Assembly (NCBI GenBank): GCA_965226235.1
Contig: OZ245335.1
Location: forward strand, 124,001 to 188,000
Direction: 5' to 3'
Length of the DNA: 64,000 nt
DNA from: CAYFZO01 sp965226235
GTDB taxonomy: Bacteria > Pseudomonadota > Gammaproteobacteria > Poriferisulfidales > Oxydemutatoraceae
Below the pieces are notes generated by a model. That model made no database searches and was not told where the DNA came from. It was given only the letters and a program-made list of their open reading frames with translations. Below are positions 34,215 through 41,740 of the stretch, piece by piece; position 1 is the first letter of the stretch, and each line of letters starts with the position of its first letter. Both the position numbers and the translations under genes were made by a program.

Positions 34215-35650
34215 TAGCCAACCCCCTTGCCGGCATTGGCGAGTCTACGGAGATGTTCGATCAAGAGCGTGTAGTCACTGGTGAACTTCTCCGAGACAGA
34301 CGCTAGATTACGACCGAGTAATTCAAGCGCGCGCGTCAGCTCTTGCTGCATTTGTTGATCGAACGTATTGAACTGTTCGTTCATTTTCTCGACGCTCTGC
34401 CCCCATGACTCGTTGATTGCCTTCTGTGCTTCTTTCGAAGTTGCTTCTATCAACTCGCCGTGGCGCCTGAACTCTTGCGAGGATTGCTCGGACATTTGCT
34501 TCAGAGCGTTCGACAATTCGGTCGCAAATCTCTCTCGAGCCTCACTCGCATCTTTCAGGAACGCCTCGTAGCTTAGTCTCAATTCGGTGTGGGCTTTCTC
34601 GCCATCCGCAAGTGCCCGCCCGGATTTCGACACTATGTCCTCGATGCTGGTGGCGAGATGCGTCGTGATCTTCTCCAGATTTGCTTCAACGATTGGAAAC
34701 GCCTCAATTGCCTTGTCGCGCAACGCGGCAATTGCTTCGAGATGAGCACCCAGCACTTCCGTCTGGGTGTTGATGCCGCTCAGCACAGGCTCCAGCGGCT
34801 TGATTACTTCGGGGATGCGTTCCGAGTGACGTTGCACGCTCTCAAGCGCTTTCTGGGCTGCCTCGACGGCGGTAACCGCCATTTCTAAGCGTTGCTCCAG
34901 CGCTTCGACATGCTCGCGATACTTGTCCTGCCACGCCACGAGAGAGTGGACCGCCTCGTTCAACTGCTTGAAATTCTCACCAAACTGCTCGGTCAAGTTC
35001 TGGTTGAAGTCGCGAATCACCGACTCCAGCGCCTCGATAATCGCCTTCTGGTTATTCTCAACCATGTGTTTGGCGAACTCCTGGAACTCGCGGATCAACT
35101 CGCTCTGGCCGTCCTGCACGGTTGTTCGTAGCTTCTGCATCTGAGTCAAGAGGCTACTGTCACCTTCCGATGAAATTGCCTTGCGCAACTCGCCGAGTTG
35201 CTCAGATGACCGAACCGCTGACTCGCGACCGTCGTTTCGAATCTCTAGGAGGGCAGCGTGGATGTCTTCCGGTGTGACGCCTTCGGAGGCTGGTGTGCTT
35301 GGTGCAATCGTACGTACGAACCGGAAGGTGATTGCAGCCGCTATACCGACGATGCTGGTTGTGAATGCGATCTTCAGTCCAGCCAGCAGCGCGGGTACGC
35401 TGTCATCCACACGATTCACATCAAAATCGAGGAGTCCGATCAGGATGCCGGTGAAGGTGCCGAGGATCCCGAGTGTCGCGAGGCTGTTTGGCGTCATCAC
35501 GACGAACTTTTGTGCGACCTGGCGTTGTGCGAGCGGATGGACCAGAACGATCAGTACGGCGACGATCAGCCAGCCGACAATTAAGACGCAAAAGAAATAG
35601 GAAATCTCGTCGGAGAGAACGGCTTCGTAGATGCGGTGCAAATACTCCAT
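34214..35650 (-). CDS. zorA: Zorya motor subunit ZorA (MotA-like, long coiled-coil tail)
   Basis: 478 residues. The first ~130 residues are MotA/ExbB-like: helices at about 17-40 (YFFCVLIVGWLIVAVLIVLV), NSLATLGILGTFTGILIGLLDF and AGLKIAFTTSIVGIAAAITF. The remaining ~340 residues form a long charged helical tail with many heptad-like runs, which is the feature that distinguishes ZorA from flagellar MotA; the tail is thought to signal to the cytoplasmic effector. First gene of zorA-zorB-zorE, all coupled by 1-4 bp overlaps. The genes are visibly more A+T rich than the surrounding core genes. Confidence 0.92.
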   Translation of the reverse strand: MEYLHRIYEAVLSDEISYFFCVLIVGWLIVAVLIVLVHPLAQRQVAQKFVVMTPNSLATLGILGTFTGILIGLLDFDVNRVDDSVPALLAGLKIAFTTSIVGIAAAITFRFVRTIAPSTPASEGVTPEDIHAALLEIRNDGRESAVRSSEQLGELRKAISSEGDSSLLTQMQKLRTTVQDGQSELIREFQEFAKHMVENNQKAIIEALESVIRDFNQNLTEQFGENFKQLNEAVHSLVAWQDKYREHVEALEQRLEMAVTAVEAAQKALESVQRHSERIPEVIKPLEPVLSGINTQTEVLGAHLEAIAALRDKAIEAFPIVEANLEKITTHLATSIEDIVSKSGRALADGEKAHTELRLSYEAFLKDASEARERFATELSNALKQMSEQSSQEFRRHGELIEATSKEAQKAINESWGQSVEKMNEQFNTFDQQMQQELTRALELLGRNLASVSEKFTSDYTLLIEHLRRLANAGKGVG

Positions 35651-35960
35651 GTGTGCATTCCAATTTGTGGTAAACCCGTCAGTTTTGCATTTTGCGGGGT
35701 GTTCGTGTCAATTCCGATAAGTATAGGGAATATAAACCCCTGTAGCAGCAAAACAATCAATAAATCAGAGGATTTCTTATGTCAAAAAACATCGGTCTTG
35801 AGGGGGATAACTGTCATATCCAGAGATAGTATGCTACTGCAATACCTCATTCCTATCGTGCCCCGGGAGTGTGCACAGCAGAACATGCCAGCATTGATGG
35901 CGGGCAGACATGAAACCAAGGGAATTTCAGGTATTCCTGGAGATTCGAGAGAATGCAGAA
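35651..35960. other. Region upstream of zorA
   Basis: About 310 bp, more A+T rich than the flanks, that must contain the zorA promoter on the minus strand. On the plus strand, ATG 35779 with GAGGA a few bases upstream opens a 16-codon frame (MSKNIGLEGDNCHIQR), too short to call. No repeat or RNA was recognised. Confidence 0.4.
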
Positions 35961-36037
35961 TGGCGCCCCGGGCAGGACTCGAACCTGCAACCTTCCCCTT
36001 AGGAGGGGGACGCGCTATCCAATTGTGCCACCGGGGC
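35961..36037 (-). tRNA. tRNA-Arg (anticodon CCT)
   Basis: Minus-strand acceptor stem GCCCCGG pairs perfectly with CCGGGGC, discriminator G, encoded CCA. Anticodon stem-loop TCCCC-CTCCTAA-GGGGA gives anticodon CCT, reading AGG; the T-arm GCAGG-TTCGAGT-CCTGC is canonical. Its 3' end faces the defence island, the usual orientation for tRNA-targeted integration. Confidence 0.97.
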
Positions 36038-36278
36038 GGGCGAGAAAATCAAGGGTCGGGTCCGATTGCCTGTTGCTGTTTTTTGCCTCGATCTGGGTAG
36101 ATGCCGGGTCAGTATAACAACTGCGGCACTGTTTCTGTCGGCTGACCGACCGCTGTTTCCTGTCTCATTGGCTCCGGCTCGTTGGCTCCGGCTCATCGGC
36201 CAATAAATACCACTGGTCAGTTTTTCCGGGGGATGTTTTTTCCCAGTGGGATGATTGCGGTCGGAATCTGGCTGGTAG
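36038..36278. other. Gap between tRNA-Arg and the pilus operon
   Basis: 240 bp holding the tRNA-Arg promoter (minus) and presumably that of the pilus operon (plus). A short tandem repeat TTGGCTCCGGCTC occurs twice at about 36167-36193. No gene was recognised. Confidence 0.4.
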
Positions 36279-37334
36279 ATGGCAGTGCAAACGCTAATAG
36301 AGAGAATTGCTGAATTTTCCGATCACTCTGGGTTATCGGATGTGCATTTGCACGGTAACCATCCCGTCTACCTGCGCGTCGAGGGGCGGATGTGCTTATG
36401 CGCCGGCGACAACGTCAGCACCGACGAATTGTGGCAGTTTGCCGAACACTGTATGACCCCCGAGCTGAAACAACGTTGGTTACGTGAAAGGTCGATCGAT
36501 TTCAGCATCGAGTGCGGTGGCTGCAGGTATCGGGCGAATTTCTACTTCGAGTCCACACGGCCGGCCGTGGCTCTGCGCAGGCTGGCAAAGGTCGTGCCGG
36601 ATATTGAGGAACTCGGTATGCCTCCCGCGATCCAGGCCGCGCTTGCCATCGGCGACGGATTGATCCTGCTGACCGGGGCCACCGGGGCAGGCAAGTCGAC
36701 TTCCATGGCGGCAATGGCCAATCATGTTCTGGATATACGCGCGGTGCATCTGCTGACGATAGAAGACCCGATCGAGTTTTTTTTCCAGTCCCGTCGCTCG
36801 CTGGTTACGCAGCGGGAGGTCGGTACCGACGTGCCTTCCTTTTCATCGGCTTTGAGGGCTGCTTTCAGGGAGGATCCCGATGTCATCCTGATCGGCGAGA
36901 TGCGGGACCCGGAGACGATCGCGCTTGCTTTGACCACTGCCGAGACCGGTCATCTGGTACTGGCCACCTTGCATACTTCGAGTTGTGCCGGCGCGGTCAC
37001 TCGCATCGTCGATATATTCCCGCCGCAATCCAGGGACCAGGTACGTGTACAGCTTGCGGAGAGCCTGAGGATCGTGGTCAATCAACGCCTGCTGGAGCGT
37101 GTCGATGGCGATGGTCGGGTCGCGGCTTTTGAAGTGCTGTCCGCTACCGACGCGGTGCGCAACCTGATCCGGGAAAACAAGATCCATCAGTTGCGAAACG
37201 TGATGGATACCGCCTGCGCTCAGGGGATGTTGTCGATGCGTAGAGCATTGGAATCGTTGTGTGCTGCCGGCACGATCGACAAGGCACAGATGGATGCCGA
37301 GCTCGCGAGCGTTACGCGTTGCGTGCTGACATGA
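36279..37334 (+). CDS. pilT: PilT-like pilus retraction ATPase
   Basis: 351-residue secretion NTPase of the PilT type. Walker A is GATGAGKST (near residue 131), the Asp box reads LTIEDPIEFFF, Walker B DVILIGEMRDPETI and the His box TGHLVLATLHT. The C-terminal VRNLIRENKIHQLRNVMD is close to the AIRNLIREGK signature of PilT retraction motors. It heads an operon for a type IV pilus-like machine and overlaps the next gene by 4 bp. The N-terminal LSDVHLHGNHPVYLRVEGRM block (PAS-like domain) is also typical. PilU is an alternative. Confidence 0.82.
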   Translation: MAVQTLIERIAEFSDHSGLSDVHLHGNHPVYLRVEGRMCLCAGDNVSTDELWQFAEHCMTPELKQRWLRERSIDFSIECGGCRYRANFYFESTRPAVALRRLAKVVPDIEELGMPPAIQAALAIGDGLILLTGATGAGKSTSMAAMANHVLDIRAVHLLTIEDPIEFFFQSRRSLVTQREVGTDVPSFSSALRAAFREDPDVILIGEMRDPETIALALTTAETGHLVLATLHTSSCAGAVTRIVDIFPPQSRDQVRVQLAESLRIVVNQRLLERVDGDGRVAAFEVLSATDAVRNLIRENKIHQLRNVMDTACAQGMLSMRRALESLCAAGTIDKAQMDAELASVTRCVLT

Positions 37335-38836
37335 ACCGGCTGCCTGGGAATTGGTCCTGCAGGGTCGGCGTCCAGTTTGATCGTCACGGCGTCGGGTTGG
37401 CCGTGCGACGGCGAGGTCGTTCTTTTATCTACAGGGCCTTGAGCGACGACGAGGATCGTGCCCGGGCGTTGTCGGCGCTGGTCACGCAGGAGGGTGTCGC
37501 AGGTGCCCGGTGCGTGGTTTCCTTGCCGGTCGGGTGTTGCCAGGTTCGGTGGGTGCCGCTGGTCGGGGTCCGCATGCGTGATCTGCGCGTGGCCCTGCGC
37601 GGCTCGACGTTTTGGCAGGCGCGCATGGGGGTTACGCGAGATAGTCATTGTCTCTGGTGGCAACTGGTTCGCGATGCAGACAGCAGCGGTATCAATGCGT
37701 TGCTGGTTGCTGCTCCGCGCGGCGAAGTTCAGGCCTGTACGGACACCATCCGTGCGGCCGGGCTTGCGATGTCGAGGGTAGGGCTCTCGTGCTTCGATTA
37801 CCTCGGATCCGGGATCACGTTCAGCGCGTGTGAAGTGACCTTGGTGCTGGATTGCAGAGACGCTTACGTTCTCGGCTCCGGTGCGTTCGGGATACGCGTC
37901 AACGCGGTCGAGTTTGACGAGGCCGGTGCCGCGGCCTTGTTGTCCACCGACTCCCGCACGCGTAGCGATGTCGTCGATAATCTGGCGACCTGTGTGCGCC
38001 GTTGCGTGGATGAAGATCAATCCGCAGCACGGGTTCACGCCAGCGTCCGCATCATTACTTCCCGCGCGTTGCAGGGTGAGTGGCTGGAAGTCTTGCGGGA
38101 GCGATTGCCGGGTCTGCAAATCGAATGGATCGATGGTTGGGCGGCGGTGGAGGTCAGTGAGCCTGATGGTCAATCCCCCGGCGATCCATGGCGGCTGCCG
38201 CGCGCGATGGCGGCGCTCGATTACGACATGTGGCGCAGCGGCTACTTTACGCAACGGCGTTTTCTCCCCAGGGTCAACCTTGCCGAGCGGGTGGACAGCA
38301 GCAGGCGGATGCGTCGTTACCTGATGATTATTGCGCCTGCGGGCGCGTTTCTGTCGCTTGCCCTGGTACTTTACATGCGCTGGTTTCTACACGAAGGAGG
38401 GTTGGCCCTGCAACCCGACGCCCAGCGTTACAGCCACTTTCAGCAGCTCCACGAGAAGACCCTCGGCGAGGTTCGGTTTCTTCAGGAGACTTTGTCCCAC
38501 CGCATCCTGTTCTATTCGGGAATCCAGCGCATTTCCTTTGAGCGCAAACGTATGCCACGGTTGCTCGCTTCGATTGAGAAAGCGACCTTGGGAGAAGTAT
38601 GGCTGGACGAAATCCACTTCAAACGTCCCGGGTTCATGCGCATCACCGGGAAATCCCCTGGTGACGTGCAGATCAGTCGGTTCATGTCGCGCCTGCGTGC
38701 AACCGGGGAGGTAGACGAAGTGCTGCTGGAGAGTGCTGCCATGGAAAGCGTTCAGAATATGGAGCCGGATACACTGCGCCAACTGAAGGGTTTTGCGGTG
38801 ATTTGCAGGCTGCGGTCCGTGCAGCGAGAAATATGA
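37331..38836 (+). CDS. Fused PilM/PilN-like assembly protein (GspL/MshI-type)
   Basis: 501 residues. The N-terminal ~330 residues read as a divergent actin-like PilM domain (GVQFDRHGVGLAVRRRGRS; VTLVLDCRDAYVLG), followed by a transmembrane helix (YLMIIAPAGAFLSLALVLYM, about 340-360) and a PilN-like periplasmic part with LPRLLASIEKATLGEVWLDEI. In canonical pil operons PilM and PilN are separate; a single chain is the architecture of GspL or MSHA MshI (about 480 residues). ATG 37331 overlaps the PilT stop and the stop overlaps the next ATG, both by 4 bp. Confidence 0.72.
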   Translation: MNRLPGNWSCRVGVQFDRHGVGLAVRRRGRSFIYRALSDDEDRARALSALVTQEGVAGARCVVSLPVGCCQVRWVPLVGVRMRDLRVALRGSTFWQARMGVTRDSHCLWWQLVRDADSSGINALLVAAPRGEVQACTDTIRAAGLAMSRVGLSCFDYLGSGITFSACEVTLVLDCRDAYVLGSGAFGIRVNAVEFDEAGAAALLSTDSRTRSDVVDNLATCVRRCVDEDQSAARVHASVRIITSRALQGEWLEVLRERLPGLQIEWIDGWAAVEVSEPDGQSPGDPWRLPRAMAALDYDMWRSGYFTQRRFLPRVNLAERVDSSRRMRRYLMIIAPAGAFLSLALVLYMRWFLHEGGLALQPDAQRYSHFQQLHEKTLGEVRFLQETLSHRILFYSGIQRISFERKRMPRLLASIEKATLGEVWLDEIHFKRPGFMRITGKSPGDVQISRFMSRLRATGEVDEVLLESAAMESVQNMEPDTLRQLKGFAVICRLRSVQREI

Positions 38837-39423
38837 ACGCAGATCGTAGCCGAGGCGCACTGTTGGTCAGGGCACTCGTTCCTGTCTGGCTGCCGGGATT
38901 GCTTTTTGTTGCTTCCCTGGTTTATGCGCTGCTCGTTCTGCACCCGATCGCCGATGACAACCAGCGAATGCGCGAGCAGGTTGCCGGTTTGTCGATGGCT
39001 TCCGATCAGGTGACCGAGCTTGCGGAGAAGCTTGCAATTCTGCGTCGCGCATTGGACGAAGAGTCGCCGTCTTACCAAAGCATGCTGCGTGACCTGAAAG
39101 GTTGGTACGTGGAAGCCCATACGTATATCAACCGCATCGCCGCCGATGCCGGTCTTGAAGTGGCAGAGATGAAGTGGGGCGAGCCCGAGCCCTTGGTGCC
39201 TGCCTTCGAGGTCAGCCAACGCCGCCGCTGGGTGCGCGTCGGTGTTTTGGTCAGGCTCCTCGGTGCCTGGGACGCGCACCGTGAGTTTGCTCGCGGGCTT
39301 TCCGACTGTGAATGCCTGGCGCAGATCATCGAAAGCAGAATCCGGGCGACGCCGCGCGCGGGCCAGATTGAGGCGGTCATATCTTTCTTTATCTATCAGC
39401 CCGATGAAGGCGAGCGCATCTAA
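38833..39423 (+). CDS. PilO/MshJ-like inner-membrane alignment protein
   Basis: 196 residues: a short N-terminus, one transmembrane helix (PGLLFVASLVYALLVLHPI, about 20-38), a coiled-coil stretch (NQRMREQVAGLSMASDQVTELAEKLAIL) and a small alpha/beta domain. The size, topology and position between the PilM/N fusion and a PilP-like gene fit PilO or MshJ; sequence identity is too low for more. Coupled to the genes on both sides by overlaps (4 and 20 bp). Confidence 0.65.
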   Translation: MNADRSRGALLVRALVPVWLPGLLFVASLVYALLVLHPIADDNQRMREQVAGLSMASDQVTELAEKLAILRRALDEESPSYQSMLRDLKGWYVEAHTYINRIAADAGLEVAEMKWGEPEPLVPAFEVSQRRRWVRVGVLVRLLGAWDAHREFARGLSDCECLAQIIESRIRATPRAGQIEAVISFFIYQPDEGERI

Positions 39424-39724
39424 TCGTCGCCATGTCTTCTGCCTGGCGCTTGCCTTTTGCACGGTCGGATACACCGATCCATTCGCCCCGGCAATGCCGA
39501 CACAGCCCCTGGTCGAATTGCCAGCCCCGGCTTCAGGTTACCGCGTGCTCGGCATCGTTGTCTCGCGATCCCGACAGGTTGCCGTGATACGCACCGCTGA
39601 CGCCGGCATTCATGTCGTGCTTCCAGGTGAGCGCGTTGGCGATGCGACCGTCAGCAGGATTACACCGGATTCCGTTTACCTCGATACCGGCGAGGTCGTT
39701 CTGCATCTGCAGATTGTCGACTGA
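39404..39724 (+). CDS. PilP/MshK-like periplasmic protein
   Basis: 106 residues. A signal-like hydrophobic N-terminus (VFCLALAFCTVGYT) is followed by DPF and a small beta domain, YRVLGIVVSRSRQVAVIRTADAGIHVVLPGERVGDATVSRI, with the pattern of the GspC/PilP homology region. MshK of MSHA systems is about the same length. It would link the inner-membrane platform to the secretin. ATG 39404 overlaps the upstream gene by 20 bp; the stop shares one base with the secretin ATG. Confidence 0.65.
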   Translation: MKASASNRRHVFCLALAFCTVGYTDPFAPAMPTQPLVELPAPASGYRVLGIVVSRSRQVAVIRTADAGIHVVLPGERVGDATVSRITPDSVYLDTGEVVLHLQIVD

Positions 39725-41316
39725 TGGCATGTTTCGCGATCTTCGGCAGGGGCATCATGGCGGTGGTGGTTTGCTGCGCGCTTGCGGTCCTGCCCGGGTG
39801 TCTGGGACCGGCCGGATGGAGCGGGTCGTTGTCTCTGGAGCAGCAGACGGAGTATGTCGAGCAGGCTCGCCGCGAGGGAGATCGGCGGGTCAGAGAAGGC
39901 AAGCGCCTGGCGGGCCATTACCAGCAAAGAAATGACGGCATGCGGGAAGCGCGCGAAAGCAGGCACCCGCGGCGTGTGCGTCCGGATGGGAGGAGTGACG
40001 ATGCAGGCGGTGTTGCGAGAGGTGGGTCTGAAAGCGGACATTTGCGCCGCATTCACATCCATACGATGCCGGGCGGAGCATCGGATGCCCCACGGCGTAT
40101 TTCCGGCGGCGAGCCGGTTGCGGCGCATTTCACCGGGGCTCCCCTGCACACCGTGATCAATGCGCTGGCGCGGGTTGGCGGTAGCAATATCATCGCCGCG
40201 AAAGAAATAGCCGATGAAAAAGTGACGTTTCGTGTCCGCGACGCCGGATGGCGTGACGTGCTTGCGATCGTCGCGCGCACCCACAACTGGACGGCGCAGA
40301 GCGATGGTGGGTTCATCTACGTGCGTCCACGAGGCGACGCAGGCGACAGCCCGGCGAGTGTGGCGACAGCGAGCCAGGCGCAACGCGTCGAGTTGATCAG
40401 GCTCGCGTACATTTCGGCCGAAGATATGAAACAAGCGGTTGCCGGGCTGTTTGCCGATACCGAGAATACGCCATTGATGAGCACCGATCAGCGAACGGGT
40501 TCGCTGATGGTCAAAGGCAGCATCGAGCAGATCAACATGGTTGCTGCGTTGGCGGATTCGCTGGACAAGCCGGTGCCACAGATTCTGATAGAAACCTTTA
40601 TCGTCGAAGCAGGCAAAGGACTTGAAACCAGTCTGGGTGCCCGGCTGGGCATCGATCGTCTCGACTCGGCGGGCGCTGTCCGGATTGGCGGCATCACGGT
40701 TGCGGGAGATCGATCCGACCGGGAGGAAGACGAAGAAGGCGGCGGTTCCGCTGAAAGATGGGTTGTCAATCTTCCGGTTACGGCCGCTGCCGGTGGGGTG
40801 GCGGCATTGCTTGACAGTAACCGCTTACGAGTGGAATTGACAGCACTCGAGCAGGAAGGCAAGACGCGTATCATTTCAAATCCTCGGGTTTTCACGCTGG
40901 ACGGCCGCGAAGCGGTGATTTTTCAGGGCGACGAAGTGCCTTATTTCAGCGTATCTGAAAGTGGCACCCAGACCGAGTTCAAGGAAGCGGGCGTGCGTCT
41001 CGCGGTAACACCGAAACTGATCGGCGCAGGCAACATGATGCTGAAAGTGACGGTGAACAAGGACACGGTGGATACGCGGGTGCAAAACCCGCCGATTACA
41101 CGCAGGCAGATCGATACGACGCTGCTGGTTGCCGACGGGGAGTTGGTCATTATCGGCGGGATTTACTTCGATACGTTGGTTCGCTCCGAGACGCGGGTGC
41201 CTTTTTTCAATCGCATTCCGTTGCTTGGGCATTTGTTCAAGCGTTCGCGTGACACGCGTGATCTGCGGGAGTTGCTGGTTTTCATTGCGCCGAGAATTGT
41301 CAGGCTTCCATCGTGA
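39724..41316 (+). CDS. PilQ/MshL-type secretin
   Basis: 530-residue outer-membrane secretin. The N-terminus carries a signal peptide with a possible lipobox (VLPGC), then an Arg-rich linker (about 30-110). The STN/N0 domain (APLHTVINALARVGGSNIIAAKEIADEKVTFRVRDAGWRDVL split over 138-180) and an N1 domain (LIRLAYISAEDMKQAVAGLF) precede the secretin core: VPQILIETFIVEAGKGLE, LRVELTALEQEGKTRIISNPRV and VPFFNRIPLLGHLFK. The last ~30 codons (from 41223) lie in the first unit of a 212-bp tandem triplication, so they recur twice downstream. Confidence 0.88.
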   Translation: MACFAIFGRGIMAVVVCCALAVLPGCLGPAGWSGSLSLEQQTEYVEQARREGDRRVREGKRLAGHYQQRNDGMREARESRHPRRVRPDGRSDDAGGVARGGSESGHLRRIHIHTMPGGASDAPRRISGGEPVAAHFTGAPLHTVINALARVGGSNIIAAKEIADEKVTFRVRDAGWRDVLAIVARTHNWTAQSDGGFIYVRPRGDAGDSPASVATASQAQRVELIRLAYISAEDMKQAVAGLFADTENTPLMSTDQRTGSLMVKGSIEQINMVAALADSLDKPVPQILIETFIVEAGKGLETSLGARLGIDRLDSAGAVRIGGITVAGDRSDREEDEEGGGSAERWVVNLPVTAAAGGVAALLDSNRLRVELTALEQEGKTRIISNPRVFTLDGREAVIFQGDEVPYFSVSESGTQTEFKEAGVRLAVTPKLIGAGNMMLKVTVNKDTVDTRVQNPPITRRQIDTTLLVADGELVIIGGIYFDTLVRSETRVPFFNRIPLLGHLFKRSRDTRDLRELLVFIAPRIVRLPS

Positions 41317-41528
41317 GCGATGTCCCCACGCGCAAAGGGCTCTCTCTTAGCGGGTTTCCGCTGTCGGCCGTTGGCTTCGTCGATTGTATGTTGACCCAGG
41401 CGGTGCGCGTTCTTGCCAGTGATGCCCACCTCGAGCTTGGGCGTTTGTTCAAGCGTTCGCGTGACACGCGTGATCTGCGGGAGTTGCTGGTTTTCATTGC
41501 GCCGAGAATCGTCAGGCTTCCATCGTGA
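41313..41528 (+). CDS. Chimeric 71-codon ORF, repeat copy 1
   Basis: Begins GTG at 41313 overlapping the secretin TGA (GTGA). Residues 1-43 are the N-terminus of the PilB-like ATPase (MSDVPTRKGLSLSGF...ASDAHLELG) and residues 44-71 are the secretin C-terminus (RLFKRSRDTRDLREL...RLPS). A product of tandem duplication; whether the peptide is stable or only preserves translational coupling to the true ATPase start is unknown. Confidence 0.6.
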   Translation: MSDVPTRKGLSLSGFPLSAVGFVDCMLTQAVRVLASDAHLELGRLFKRSRDTRDLRELLVFIAPRIVRLPS

Positions 41529-41740
41529 GCGATGTCCCCACGCGCAAAGGGCTCTCTCTCAGTGGGTTTCCGCTGTCGGCCGTTGGCTTCGTCGATTGTA
41601 TGTTGACCCAGGCGGTGCGCGTTCTTGCCAGTGATGTCCACCTCGAGCTTGGGCGTTTGTTCAAGCGTTCGCGTGACACGCGTGATCTGCGGGAGTTGCT
41701 GGTTTTCATTGCGCCGAGAATCGTCAGGCTTCCATCGTGA
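41525..41740 (+). CDS. Chimeric 71-codon ORF, repeat copy 2
   Basis: Same structure as the preceding ORF, with GTG 41525 overlapping its stop by 4 bp and TGA at 41738-41740 overlapping the GTG of the full-length ATPase. Residue 38 is Val instead of Ala (DVHLELG), as in the full-length gene. The chain of GTGA overlaps is intact across all three units. Confidence 0.6.
   Translation: MSDVPTRKGLSLSGFPLSAVGFVDCMLTQAVRVLASDVHLELGRLFKRSRDTRDLRELLVFIAPRIVRLPS

Noticed and set aside
35779..35829. 16-codon frame with a good ribosome-binding site upstream of zorA
   Set aside because: Too short to distinguish from chance and antisense to the expected zorA leader; noted only in the region entry.
36167..36193. 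TTGGCTCCGGCTC direct repeat upstream of the pilus operon, considered as a CRISPR-like element
   Set aside because: Only two adjacent copies without spacers; simple tandem duplication.
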